From NCBI GenBank assembly GCA_031549145.1, contig JAVBQI010000145.1:1-34028 (forward strand): DNA of 34,028 nt, given 5' to 3'. A program made the position numbers and the translations under genes. Under the pieces are notes generated by a model. The model ran no database searches, was not told the origin of the DNA, and worked only from the letters and a program-made list of their open reading frames with translations. Of this stretch, positions 17,071 through 23,748 are shown piece by piece. The DNA is from JAVBSX01 sp031549145. Its GTDB lineage: Bacteria; Planctomycetota; Planctomycetia; Pirellulales; Thermoguttaceae. Every line of letters starts with the position of its first letter. Positions within the stretch are counted from its first letter, which is position 1.

Positions 17071-18701
17071 TATCGTCCCGGAATCTTGAGTTGCGGCAAG
17101 GCAACTTGCGCGGCCTCCAAGGCTGTGAGCAGGGAATAACGGAACGCGTTGCTTCCGATCCGGATCGAAAATGTGGCGGAATCCAATTCGTAGCTCCCGT
17201 CAACGGTAATCTTGGCCTCGGGATCTTCGGCGATTTTCGTCAAAAGCTCGACGATCATCGGATTTTCCGAAGCGAAAAGCGGCTTCCCCGATTTTTTCAG
17301 GAACGCGGACTCTTCGAAAAGAGAATGAAAAAAGATCGGTTGCGGAACGGACACGGCCTCAGGGGAGCCCGTGATCCGGGATTTTAAGAGGCTTTCCGCG
17401 TTTTGAGCGTTGCCGTAGGCGAAACAAAGAGCGTCGTTTTTGAGAGCGAGGACGATTTTCAGCGGCCCTCCCCCGAGCAGGAGCGAGGTTCGTTCGTCGA
17501 ACGAGACCGCCTCGGCGGGAATCTCGGCCGAGGACAGGGAATAACCTTCGAAGGTCTCGTAATCGATTCGGGTGTTCGATCCCAATTCCGGGGCGAGGGC
17601 ATTCAACGCTTCGCCGATTTGGTGATCCTCGGGCAAACCGACGGCTCCCAGAACCACGCCCTGGTTCGATTGCAACAGCGCCGCATCGAACGTCGGCTGT
17701 TGCAAACTTCCGAGCAGGCCGTCTTGAACCGCACGGACCAAATCTTCGAGGAGCGTCCCTCGATTGCCGTTCGATTCCGCTTTTTTCAATTCGGTGAGGA
17801 TCCCCTCGGTTCGCGTTTGAATCAATGCCGTCAACGCTTTCTTCATTTCCCCGCCGATCGGCAAGGACGCGGTCCGTAACCCGGTAATCGCCTCTTTCGG
17901 ATCGGCAAAGGCGGCGAAGCGGGTTCTCGCCTTGATCGCGTTTTGCAATGCGGGAGTGTAATCGCTTTCCGAAGCGATTTTGGCGTTCAGCGTCGCTTGC
18001 CAATGACCTTTCTCGTCGATTCGCACCCCGAGATCAAGCCCGTCGAGCCCTTCGAGACCGTGTTGAAGAAAAAATTGCGAGATCATCGCGGAACCGGGCA
18101 TTCCAGAGTTACCTGAACCCGCGGGAGAAACGGGCGCCAATCCCGTCCCCGCCGCGAGGGAAAGACGATTCTCCGGCGGTATCTCCCGAAAATTGATGCT
18201 CGCGTACAGATCGTATTGCCGGTCGATTCCGGCAATGTACGTGGGAAAATTTTCGGGAACGACGAACCCTTCGCGAAAGCCAATCAGGTAGGGGCCTCGC
18301 GGCTCCAAGAGCGCCCCCGCCGCGGGAAGATCGGGAAGAAACCGGTATTTTCCCCCGTCCTCCTTTTTGATCATTCCCGGGGGAAAAAGTTTCAAAAGTC
18401 CCGTTTTATCGAGATCCGACACCGGAAAAAACGAAACGGAAGCCGGTACCCCGTTTTCGAGAAAATAGAACACTCCGGCCGGTTTGCCGGCTTCGATCCC
18501 TTTTATCGTTCCCCAAAAGAACGGAATCATCCCTTTTTGTTCCTTGAGACCGATGAGTTCCGCATTTTGACCGAGGAGTCGACCTATCGTCGCAAAATCC
18601 TTGATCGCGACGACGACAACCGGTTCGGCGGCGGGGCCGTTCGCCGGAATCATGAGGAACGATGCCAAGAATAATGTTATCGAGAAAATGTTTGTTTTCA
18701 T
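17070..18701 (-). CDS. Secreted protein of unknown function
   Basis: I do not recognise a family. The 543-residue product starts with a clear signal peptide (MKTNIFSITLFLASFLM, cleavage probably after the Ala-Ala near residue 25), so it is exported or anchored in the outer compartment. No other transmembrane helix is obvious. The rest is mixed alpha/beta with no Cys-rich, repeat or catalytic motif I can name, and one Gly/Ser/Pro-rich stretch near residues 180-200. It resembles in layout the long, soluble, extracytoplasmic proteins of unknown function typical of planctomycetes. ATG at 18701 is chosen because it begins the signal peptide. It is a single-gene unit on the minus strand, converging with the RNase D gene and sharing its hairpin. 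Confidence 0.75.
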   Translation of the reverse strand: MKTNIFSITLFLASFLMIPANGPAAEPVVVVAIKDFATIGRLLGQNAELIGLKEQKGMIPFFWGTIKGIEAGKPAGVFYFLENGVPASVSFFPVSDLDKTGLLKLFPPGMIKKEDGGKYRFLPDLPAAGALLEPRGPYLIGFREGFVVPENFPTYIAGIDRQYDLYASINFREIPPENRLSLAAGTGLAPVSPAGSGNSGMPGSAMISQFFLQHGLEGLDGLDLGVRIDEKGHWQATLNAKIASESDYTPALQNAIKARTRFAAFADPKEAITGLRTASLPIGGEMKKALTALIQTRTEGILTELKKAESNGNRGTLLEDLVRAVQDGLLGSLQQPTFDAALLQSNQGVVLGAVGLPEDHQIGEALNALAPELGSNTRIDYETFEGYSLSSAEIPAEAVSFDERTSLLLGGGPLKIVLALKNDALCFAYGNAQNAESLLKSRITGSPEAVSVPQPIFFHSLFEESAFLKKSGKPLFASENPMIVELLTKIAEDPEAKITVDGSYELDSATFSIRIGSNAFRYSLLTALEAAQVALPQLKIPGR

Positions 18702-18752
18702 ATTTCAAATAAGGCTATAGACTGTAGGCTATAGGCTGTAGATTTTAGAGCA

Positions 18753-18879
18753 TTACTGAGTTCCAGAAAAAATTTGAACGATTTCGTTCAGAGCCGCGTT
18801 CGTAAGGAAGCGGTTTTGGCGGGGCACCGCTTCCTTACGGGCGCGGCGCTGATTCATTTTTTTACCTGGAACTCTGTAA
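18753..18879. repeat. Hairpin repeat, family A copy 2
   Basis: The inner arms CGTAAGGAAGCGGT (18801-18814) and ACCGCTTCCTTACG (18826-18839) pair perfectly, and GCCGCG/CGCGGC continues the stem. Outer arms TTACTGAGTTCCAG (18753-18766) and CTGGAACTCTGTAA (18866-18879) add a second stem after an A-rich/T-rich stretch. The segment 18775-18868 matches 1-94 of this window. It lies upstream of the unknown secreted protein and downstream of the glycosylase gene. Confidence 0.75.
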
Positions 18880-18892
18880 ACGAAATGATAAG

Positions 18893-18970
18893 TACTAGCC
18901 CCAAGCGTGAGCGCGGGGGGATTGAACCTTATGCGTAATTATTCTCTCGCACTGACGCTTGGAGCCAGTG
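18893..18970. repeat. Palindromic repeat, family P copy 2 (decayed)
   Basis: The left arm TACTAGCCCCAAGCGTGAGC (from 18893) is nearly identical to copies 1 and 3. The right arm (about 18944-18970, CACTGACGCTTGGAGCCAGT) has several changes and the loop is longer. It appears to be an older, partly decayed copy. Confidence 0.75.
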
Positions 18971-19151
18971 TTTTGTTCCAATTCAATCTTGGGATGGGAG
19001 GTCGGTCGCCTACCTTATTCCAATATTTTGCCGTAACAACGCAATAGCATCAATAAAAACGCCAGGTTGAATTGTCAGGGTTTTTCTTGAATCGAACCGA
19101 AGTCGCCCCAAATTCACAAACACTCCCTTAGAGCCTACAACCATAGCCTTT

Positions 19152-20144
19152 TCAGCATCGCGCAACGTTGTTCCCTTCCCGACGGCGGATGAGGCGTCGC
19201 ATTTCGAGGGCGGCGAGCGTCGCGAGCACCTGCCCGGTCGGAAAGCCCGATTCCTGGATCACCGTGTCGATCGGCGTCGGGTTTCCCCGGACCTGCTCCA
19301 ACACTTTCCGCTCGAGATCGCTGAGGACGACATCCTCCGGAATCGGCCGCAGCCCGGCCGGTTCGATGGGTTCGGTTGGTTGGGTCGGTTCAGCGAGTGG
19401 GCGGGAGGAAATCGTCGTCGAACAGGAAGCCGCCGGTTGACGTTGACGCAAGGCTGGTTCGGCAACGGATTCGAAACGGCACTCGCGCGGGCCCCCTTCC
19501 GGCAAAAACGAACGGAGCGGACATTCGAGGCATTTTGGGTTGCTCTTTTCGCAAAAATCGCGACCGATCCGGACGAACAAGGCTTGAAAATCGGAAAACA
19601 GATCGGCATCCCCCGAAAAGGCGTCCGCGAGCATTCGTTGAATCTCCGGATCCTTGGTCCGGGTCCCGATCAGCCCATGCCGGAGCAGGATGCGCCGGGT
19701 CAGCTTGTCGACCGAATAAATTCCTCGGTTGCCCGCGTACAGCAAAATGTTGTCGGCCGTCGCCTCACCGATCCCGAAAAGCTGGAGCAACTGGGATCGA
19801 ATCGCTTCGGTATCCCGTTGAAAATAGACCGCGAGGTTCCCACCGCACTCCTCTTGCAGCATTTCGAGAAGCCCCTTGAGGGTTTTGGCCTTCCGGGGTT
19901 GGAAACCGACCGGGCGGATCCGTTCCTGCAGCTCTTCGGTTCCCATCTCCAAAAGCCGTCGAAAATCGAGCAATCCCGCCGCCTTGAATTCCGCGAGGAC
20001 CGGGGCGACGTTGGCCCATTTCGTTCCGGGGACCAAGACCGCTCCGAAAATCACCTCGAGCGGGTCGTCCGGCCACCATTCCTGGACGGGCCGGTGCTCG
20101 TAATACTCCCGAAGGGTATCGAACATTTCGCGAAGGAGGAGCAT
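19152..20144 (-). CDS. EndoIII-related DNA glycosylase fused to a DprA-type winged helix
   Basis: This 330-residue protein joins two domains. Residues 1 to about 225 are an HhH-GPD DNA glycosylase of the EndoIII-related group that includes MagIII 3-methyladenine glycosylase (WWPDDPLEVIFGAVLV, RPVGFQPRKAKTLKGL). The helix-hairpin-helix is LFGIGEATADNIL (122-134). The catalytic Asp is D146 in YSVDKLTRRI. The Lys that gives EndoIII its lyase activity is Ala128, fitting a monofunctional glycosylase. An iron-sulfur site is formed by C198, C205, C208 and C222. After a Pro/Glu/Thr-rich linker, residues 270-330 form a winged helix like the C-terminus of DprA (LSDLERKVLEQVRGN, GQVLATLAALEMRRLI). Typical relatives lack this domain and are about 220 residues. 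The start is ATG at 20144; ATG at 20126 is possible. Confidence 0.85.
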   Translation of the reverse strand: MLLLREMFDTLREYYEHRPVQEWWPDDPLEVIFGAVLVPGTKWANVAPVLAEFKAAGLLDFRRLLEMGTEELQERIRPVGFQPRKAKTLKGLLEMLQEECGGNLAVYFQRDTEAIRSQLLQLFGIGEATADNILLYAGNRGIYSVDKLTRRILLRHGLIGTRTKDPEIQRMLADAFSGDADLFSDFQALFVRIGRDFCEKSNPKCLECPLRSFLPEGGPRECRFESVAEPALRQRQPAASCSTTISSRPLAEPTQPTEPIEPAGLRPIPEDVVLSDLERKVLEQVRGNPTPIDTVIQESGFPTGQVLATLAALEMRRLIRRREGNNVARC

Positions 20145-20177
20145 GATTCGGATATTCAGGTTAAACGACAATAATAG

Positions 20178-20256
20178 TACTAGCCCCAAGCGTCAGCGCG
20201 GGGTGATATTTTCACACGCGATTTTTATCACCCCGCGCTGACGCTTGGGGCTAGTA
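20178..20256. repeat. Palindromic repeat, family P copy 3
   Basis: Perfect 31-base arms 20178-20208 and 20226-20256 flank a 17-base loop. The core GCCCCAAGCGTCAGCGCGGG is identical to copy 1. The left arm begins 33 bases upstream of the glycosylase ATG, and the right arm runs into the end of the PD-(D/E)xK gene, providing its last codon and stop. Confidence 0.9.
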
Positions 20257-20802
20257 ATGACAACAGCCCTCTTCCCGCTCTTCGGCCCCTTCCCGGCAAA
20301 ACTCGCCGAACGGTCGGGCGAGGGACCGGAACTTGCGGACCGGCATCGCGTAGGTCTTCCAGGTGGGGGAGACGATCCGAACGGCGGAAAGGTATTCGAA
20401 AAACGGGACGCCGATAAACGCATACCATTTTCCGCGAAAGCCGAACAACTGCTCTTCCGGGAGCGGGGAACGGCTGCCGCAAATCCAATACGCGAACACG
20501 AACAGCCCGCGAAAACGGTCGCCGAACAGGCTTTGCCAACGGGCCATCCCGAGGAGATCATCGTGCGAGGTCCAATGTTTCCAATAGGAACTCCGATCCG
20601 AGCCGCCCGGGAACTTTCGCCCTTTGACATCGACCAACCAGGAATGCGCACCGGGCGAGGAGACGACGAAATCGAGGTTCTTCAGGGTCTCGCCGTCCTC
20701 CAACCGGTTGCGATGCGTTTCGAGGGAGGCGAGGTAGGGAATCCTCCGCTTCCGCAAATACGACTCGAACGCCGCTTCGTAATGGTTCCTGCGATTGGCC
20801 AT
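20251..20802 (-). CDS. Predicted PD-(D/E)xK nuclease-like protein
   Basis: This 183-residue protein is not named in any pathway I know, but it carries a nuclease-type site: E13 in an N-terminal HYEAAFESYLR helix, D44 in LKNLDFVV, and D58-V-K60 in SWLVDVKGR, the arrangement of PD-(D/E)xK enzymes (Holliday-junction resolvases, restriction enzymes and their uncharacterised relatives). The remaining half is aromatic-rich with no further motif. HYExAFE-type proteins of this size recur in planctomycetes, usually without a known role. The final Tyr codon and TAG stop lie in the right arm of a dispersed palindrome, so the C-terminus (EEREEGCCHY) may have been altered by it. The gene follows cheR in the same direction, separated by another palindrome, and precedes the glycosylase gene by 106 bases. 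Confidence 0.7.
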   Translation of the reverse strand: MANRRNHYEAAFESYLRKRRIPYLASLETHRNRLEDGETLKNLDFVVSSPGAHSWLVDVKGRKFPGGSDRSSYWKHWTSHDDLLGMARWQSLFGDRFRGLFVFAYWICGSRSPLPEEQLFGFRGKWYAFIGVPFFEYLSAVRIVSPTWKTYAMPVRKFRSLARPFGEFCREGAEEREEGCCHY

Positions 20803-20949
20803 TGTTTTCGAAAGAGGTCAAGGGACGGAAAAACAAGGAATTGGAAGAATTATTTCCCCGACGAGAGCGTTTTGCAAGAGAGGGGAATATTTTGCGGGGT
20901 TTTGGGCCGACCTTGATTATTCGTAACACTTCAGCCGAATGGTGATTTT

Positions 20950-21031
20950 CGTCATTTCGACTGGAGCGCAGCGCAAGGAGAAATCTCACCCTCGCGCGAG
21001 GGTGAGATTTCTCGCTTCGTTCGAAATGACG
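20950..21031. repeat. Nested perfect palindrome downstream of cheR
   Basis: A perfect 36-base palindrome with no loop (20978-21013, halves GAGAAATCTCACCCTCGC and its complement) sits inside outer arms CGTCATTTCGA (20950-20960) and TCGAAATGACG (21021-21031). It starts 49 bases after the cheR stop on the minus strand. There is no T-run, so a terminator role is uncertain; it resembles a mobile or REP-like palindrome. Confidence 0.85.
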
Positions 21032-21079
21032 AACAGCGGGGTTTTATTTCAAAAACTCCAAACGGCTGGAGTATTACGA

Positions 21080-21934
21080 TTATTCCTCTTTTCGATAAAC
21101 GGCCGGTTTGACGTACTTCCAAGGGGTCTGGTCCCGGCCGAGCGTTTCCGAATGTCCGATCAACAGATACGCCCCGTTGACCGAATGTTTATACATCCGG
21201 TTGACAAGCTCGATTTTCGTTTCATTATCAAAGTAAATCATCACGTTCCGGCACCAGATGCAGTCGAACGGTTTTTTGAACGGCAAGGTTTTGTTCATCA
21301 AATTGAAGCGCCGGATCACGGCTTCTTTCCTGACCTTATCGACGACGGTCCAGTTGTTGTCTCCGTCCTTGCGAAAGTACTTACTGAGAATCGCCGAAGG
21401 GACCCCCTGCAAACGGGTATGCTCGTACACCGCTTTTTTCGCTTGCACAAGCGCTTTTTCGGAAATATCGGTACAAAGGAGCCCAACATCCCAATTGCCA
21501 TAATCCGAACCGAAATGCTCGAGCATCGAGATGATGATCGTGTACGGCTCTTCCCCGCTCGAAGCGGCCGCGCACCAAATCCGGATATCCTTGGAATTCA
21601 TCTTTTTGTGACGCTCCTTGATTTCCGGCAGGATCGTTTGCGTAAAGAAATCGAAATGGTCCGATTCCCGGAAAAAGAAGGTGTGATTCGTCGTGATCTG
21701 GTTCGCCAGTTCGCTGATCGCCTTGTCCGATTTGTCGGCAACCAACTGGTCGTAATACTGCTTGAAATTCTTGAATCCCCGCTCCCGAAGAATTTTTTGG
21801 AGCCGGGAAACGACCAGGTTTTTCTTTTGGTCGGACAGGGTGATCCCGAACCGTTGGTACACCAAATCGCGGATCGCGACGAATTCCTGATGCGTGATCG
21901 GCATCATTTCGGAGTGAACTTCGACGTTGGCCAT
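21080..21934 (-). CDS. cheR: Chemotaxis protein methyltransferase CheR
   Basis: CheR transfers methyl groups from S-adenosylmethionine to glutamates of chemoreceptors for adaptation. The 284-residue protein has the N-terminal helical domain (ITHQEFVAIRDLVYQRFGI) and the Rossmann-like methyltransferase domain with family blocks RIWCAAASSGEEPYT, LLCTDISEKAL, CIWCRNVMIYFD and LLIGHSETLG. The first SAM loop has Ala where Gly is frequent, which is a mild change. ATG at 21934 was chosen over a GTG at 21970 because the family normally starts close before the ITxxEF motif. The protein has no TPR or receptor-tether-binding extension. No other chemotaxis genes adjoin it; the receptor at 6230-8278 is the only likely partner in the window. 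Confidence 0.93.
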   Translation of the reverse strand: MANVEVHSEMMPITHQEFVAIRDLVYQRFGITLSDQKKNLVVSRLQKILRERGFKNFKQYYDQLVADKSDKAISELANQITTNHTFFFRESDHFDFFTQTILPEIKERHKKMNSKDIRIWCAAASSGEEPYTIIISMLEHFGSDYGNWDVGLLCTDISEKALVQAKKAVYEHTRLQGVPSAILSKYFRKDGDNNWTVVDKVRKEAVIRRFNLMNKTLPFKKPFDCIWCRNVMIYFDNETKIELVNRMYKHSVNGAYLLIGHSETLGRDQTPWKYVKPAVYRKEE

Positions 21935-21990
21935 CGTTTTTTCGTAGCTGGAAGGGGGAGATGCCGGCACCTCAAGAAAATCAAACGGTT

Positions 21991-22102
21991 TATACTCAAG
22001 CCGGTTGAAAAATTCCGTATTCTGTACGGCAGCGGCCCAACGAGGCCGCGGTTTGACCGAGGGCGAAGCTCATTTGTCCCCGCCCATACCGGCTACGGTA
22101 TA
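21991..22102 (-). repeat. Multi-hairpin element, family B (copy 1, full)
   Basis: Read on the minus strand, the 112-base element starts TATACCGTAGCCGGTATGGG and ends CCGGCTTGAGTATA. It holds small hairpins TACCG-TAGC-CGGTA and GCGGCC-TCGTTG-GGCCGC. It matches the copies at 27721-27826 and 30937-31040. It begins 57 bases upstream of the cheR start codon. Confidence 0.85.
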
Positions 22103-22206
22103 AGGCAAATATAGCATACGATCCCCGTTCGTAAAGTTCCGTAACGGAAAACATGCGAAGATTGCAACGTCATGAGATTTTTTGAGACTGCCGCATAAAA
22201 GCAGAT

Positions 22207-22475
22207 GTTTTTTCTCTCACAAGGCACGAAGGACACAAAGGATCTGTAACAAAACAACATGTACAATCGCACATTTTTAACCACGGAATGCACGGAATAA
22301 CGGAATAGACGGAAAAGTAAAAATTCCGTGTTTTTCCGTCTTTCCGTGTGTTCCGTAGTTAAAAAACAAGCAATAAAATGCTCGGCTTTTCGTACGATCG
22401 TAAAAGTTATTCTGACACGGCTCCAAAGGCTCGGTTTTACGACCTTGGTGAGCTTTGTGCCTTGTGAGAAAAAAC
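22207..22475. repeat. Nested inverted repeat of low-complexity stress
   Basis: Outer arms are 22207-22227 (GTTTTTTCTCTCACAAGGCAC) and 22457-22475 (GTGCCTTGTGAGAAAAAAC). Inner arms around 22274-22318 and 22323-22366 are built of repeated ACGGAAT/ATTCCGT units (TTTTTAACCACGGAA against TTCCGTAGTTAAAAA). The whole can fold as one long imperfect cruciform. It carries no coding signal on either strand. Confidence 0.75.
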
Positions 22476-22629
22476 TTGTCTTTCTTGCCCTTCGCGTCTC
22501 TGCGCGAAATTTTGAAATTTGCCCTCGCCCGTTTTTCAGAAGTTCGTTCTTGTTTTCCCGGCGGACTCCGTTACAATAGCCTGTTTGGCAAACACCCGCT
22601 TTTCGTCCCCTTTCTCCCCCTTTGCAAGA

Positions 22630-23466
22630 ATGACGGAAAATATCTATAAACCCGAGTTGATGGAAATCCTGGAAACCACGCAACATACCGTTGACGTGAA
22701 ATCGGTCAAAATCCGCTTCAAGGATGAAGTGCTGCAAAAGAATTTTTCCTTTAATGTCGGCCAATTCGGGCTTTTCAGCGTTTTCGGCGTCGGAGAATCG
22801 ACGTTCAACATCTGTTCGAGTTCCAATTGGAAGGATTTTCTCGAATTTTGCTTCCGGAAAACCGGCCGGGTGACCGAGGCGATGTGGGCCGCCCAGCCGG
22901 GTGACACGATCGGCTTTCGCGGGCCGTACGGCAATTCCTACCCGATGCGGGAGTGGGAAGGGAAAGACCTGGTGTTCGTCGGCGGCGGGATCGCGATGCC
23001 GCCGATCCGTTGCGCGATCTGGTACGCCCTCGAAAACCGGGAAAAATACGGCAAAATCACGATCGTTTACGGGGCGAGAACCGTCGGCGACCTGGTCTTC
23101 CGCGAAGACCTCGCGAAATGGGCCGGGTTTCCCAACGTCGATGTGCTGCAAACGGTCGATCCCGGCGGGGAGACACCCGATTGGAACGGAAAAATCGGGT
23201 TCGTGCCGAAAATCTTGGAAGAAGCGACGTTCGATGCGAAAAACGCCGCCGCCCTGGTCGTCGGCCCGCCGATCATGATTAAATTCTCGCTCCCGGTCCT
23301 CGAAAAGGCGGGAATGCGGGAGGCCGACATTTATACGAGCCTCGAAAATCGAATGAAATGCGGCGTCGGCAAGTGCGGTCGCTGCAATTGCGGTCCGGTC
23401 TACGTCTGCAAGGAAGGCCCGGTCTTCAACCTCGAACAAATGAAAAAACTCCCCGACGACTTTTAA
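22630..23466 (+). CDS. FAD/NAD(P)-binding [2Fe-2S] electron-transfer subunit (hydrogenase-gamma/AsrB-like)
   Basis: This 278-residue iron-sulfur flavoprotein moves electrons between NAD(P)H and a partner enzyme. It has a ferredoxin-reductase FAD domain (FNVGQFGLFSVFGVGE, then NICSS), a nucleotide-binding domain starting VFVGGGIAMPPIRCAIWYAL with IVYGARTVGDLVF, and a C-terminal four-Cys [2Fe-2S] motif (KCGVGKCGRCNCG, then YVCKEGPVF), as in the gamma subunit of sulfhydrogenases, the anaerobic sulfite reductase B subunit and dihydroorotate dehydrogenase B electron-transfer subunits. These work with a beta iron-sulfur subunit and a catalytic subunit, none of which is in the window. ATG at 22630 starts the family-like N-terminus; the frame extends further upstream into noncoding-looking sequence. 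The exact partner is unknown. Confidence 0.82.
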   Translation: MTENIYKPELMEILETTQHTVDVKSVKIRFKDEVLQKNFSFNVGQFGLFSVFGVGESTFNICSSSNWKDFLEFCFRKTGRVTEAMWAAQPGDTIGFRGPYGNSYPMREWEGKDLVFVGGGIAMPPIRCAIWYALENREKYGKITIVYGARTVGDLVFREDLAKWAGFPNVDVLQTVDPGGETPDWNGKIGFVPKILEEATFDAKNAAALVVGPPIMIKFSLPVLEKAGMREADIYTSLENRMKCGVGKCGRCNCGPVYVCKEGPVFNLEQMKKLPDDF

Positions 23467-23470
23467 AATA

Positions 23471-23508
23471 ACCAACGAGAGTTTTCGGCGCTTTTCGCTC
23501 CCGTTGGT
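23471..23508 (+). terminator. Hairpin 3' of the flavoprotein gene
   Basis: ACCAACGAGAG (23471-23481) pairs with CTCCCGTTGGT (23498-23508) with one mismatch, beginning five bases after the stop codon. There is no T-run, so termination strength is uncertain. Confidence 0.5.
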
Positions 23509-23593
23509 CGCTTTCCCGCGAGAGTTGTCTGCCTGTAGCAAAACGGGGATTGAGCAAGGAAAATTTCTGCGGCATTTTGATAAGACAAGACAG

Positions 23594-23696
23594 GGTAGGC
23601 GACCGACCTCCGGGCGGTCGCGTCGGCGCGGGCCGACCTGTCCCGGTTTTCGGTGCGGCGTGCCGCATGTTGCCGCCCGGAGGTCGGCAACCTACC
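23594..23696. repeat. GC-rich palindrome, family D
   Basis: Arms 23594-23617 (GGTAGGCGACCGACCTCC plus GGGCGG) and 23673-23696 pair with about three mismatches around a 55-base GC-rich centre that has additional complementarity. The first 18 bases of the left arm are repeated in reverse at 18997-19014. It lies 53 bases upstream of the hydrolase start. Confidence 0.75.
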
Positions 23697-23748
23697 ATCT
23701 CAAATGCGCGTCGTTTTTTCTTTTTCCTCCTCTTTGAAATTTCTTCCC

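Larger units (their letters stand above)
18702..19151. other. Gene-free gap built of repeats
   Basis: No gene is supported. 18713-18745 contains short iterations of GGCTATAG/CTGTAGG. 18753-18879 is the family A hairpin, 18893-18970 a decayed family P palindrome, and 18997-19014 an 18-base match, reversed, to the palindrome at 23594. The rest (19015-19151) has a 49-codon open minus-strand frame after the glycosylase stop, which I do not call a gene. Confidence 0.6.
21935..22629. other. Gene-free gap rich in inverted repeats
   Basis: This holds a full minus-oriented TATACCG element (21991-22102) and a nested inverted repeat (22207-22475). A long open minus-strand frame over 22093-23541 is antisense to the flavoprotein gene and I reject it. 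22476-22629 contains CTTCGCGTCTCTGCGCGAAA, a short self-complementary piece, and then the leader of the next gene. Confidence 0.6.

Noticed and set aside
19005..19151. Forty-nine open codons on the minus strand following the glycosylase stop, in another frame (DAEKAMVVGSKGVFVNLGRL and onward)
   Set aside because: It reads like protein but lacks a good start and a family match, and lies in a repeat-rich gap. It might be a remnant or a frameshifted tail; not supported enough to call.
22093..23541. Long open frame on the minus strand (about 480 codons)
   Set aside because: It is antisense to the clearly recognisable flavoprotein gene, has no family motif, and runs through the low-complexity inverted repeat.
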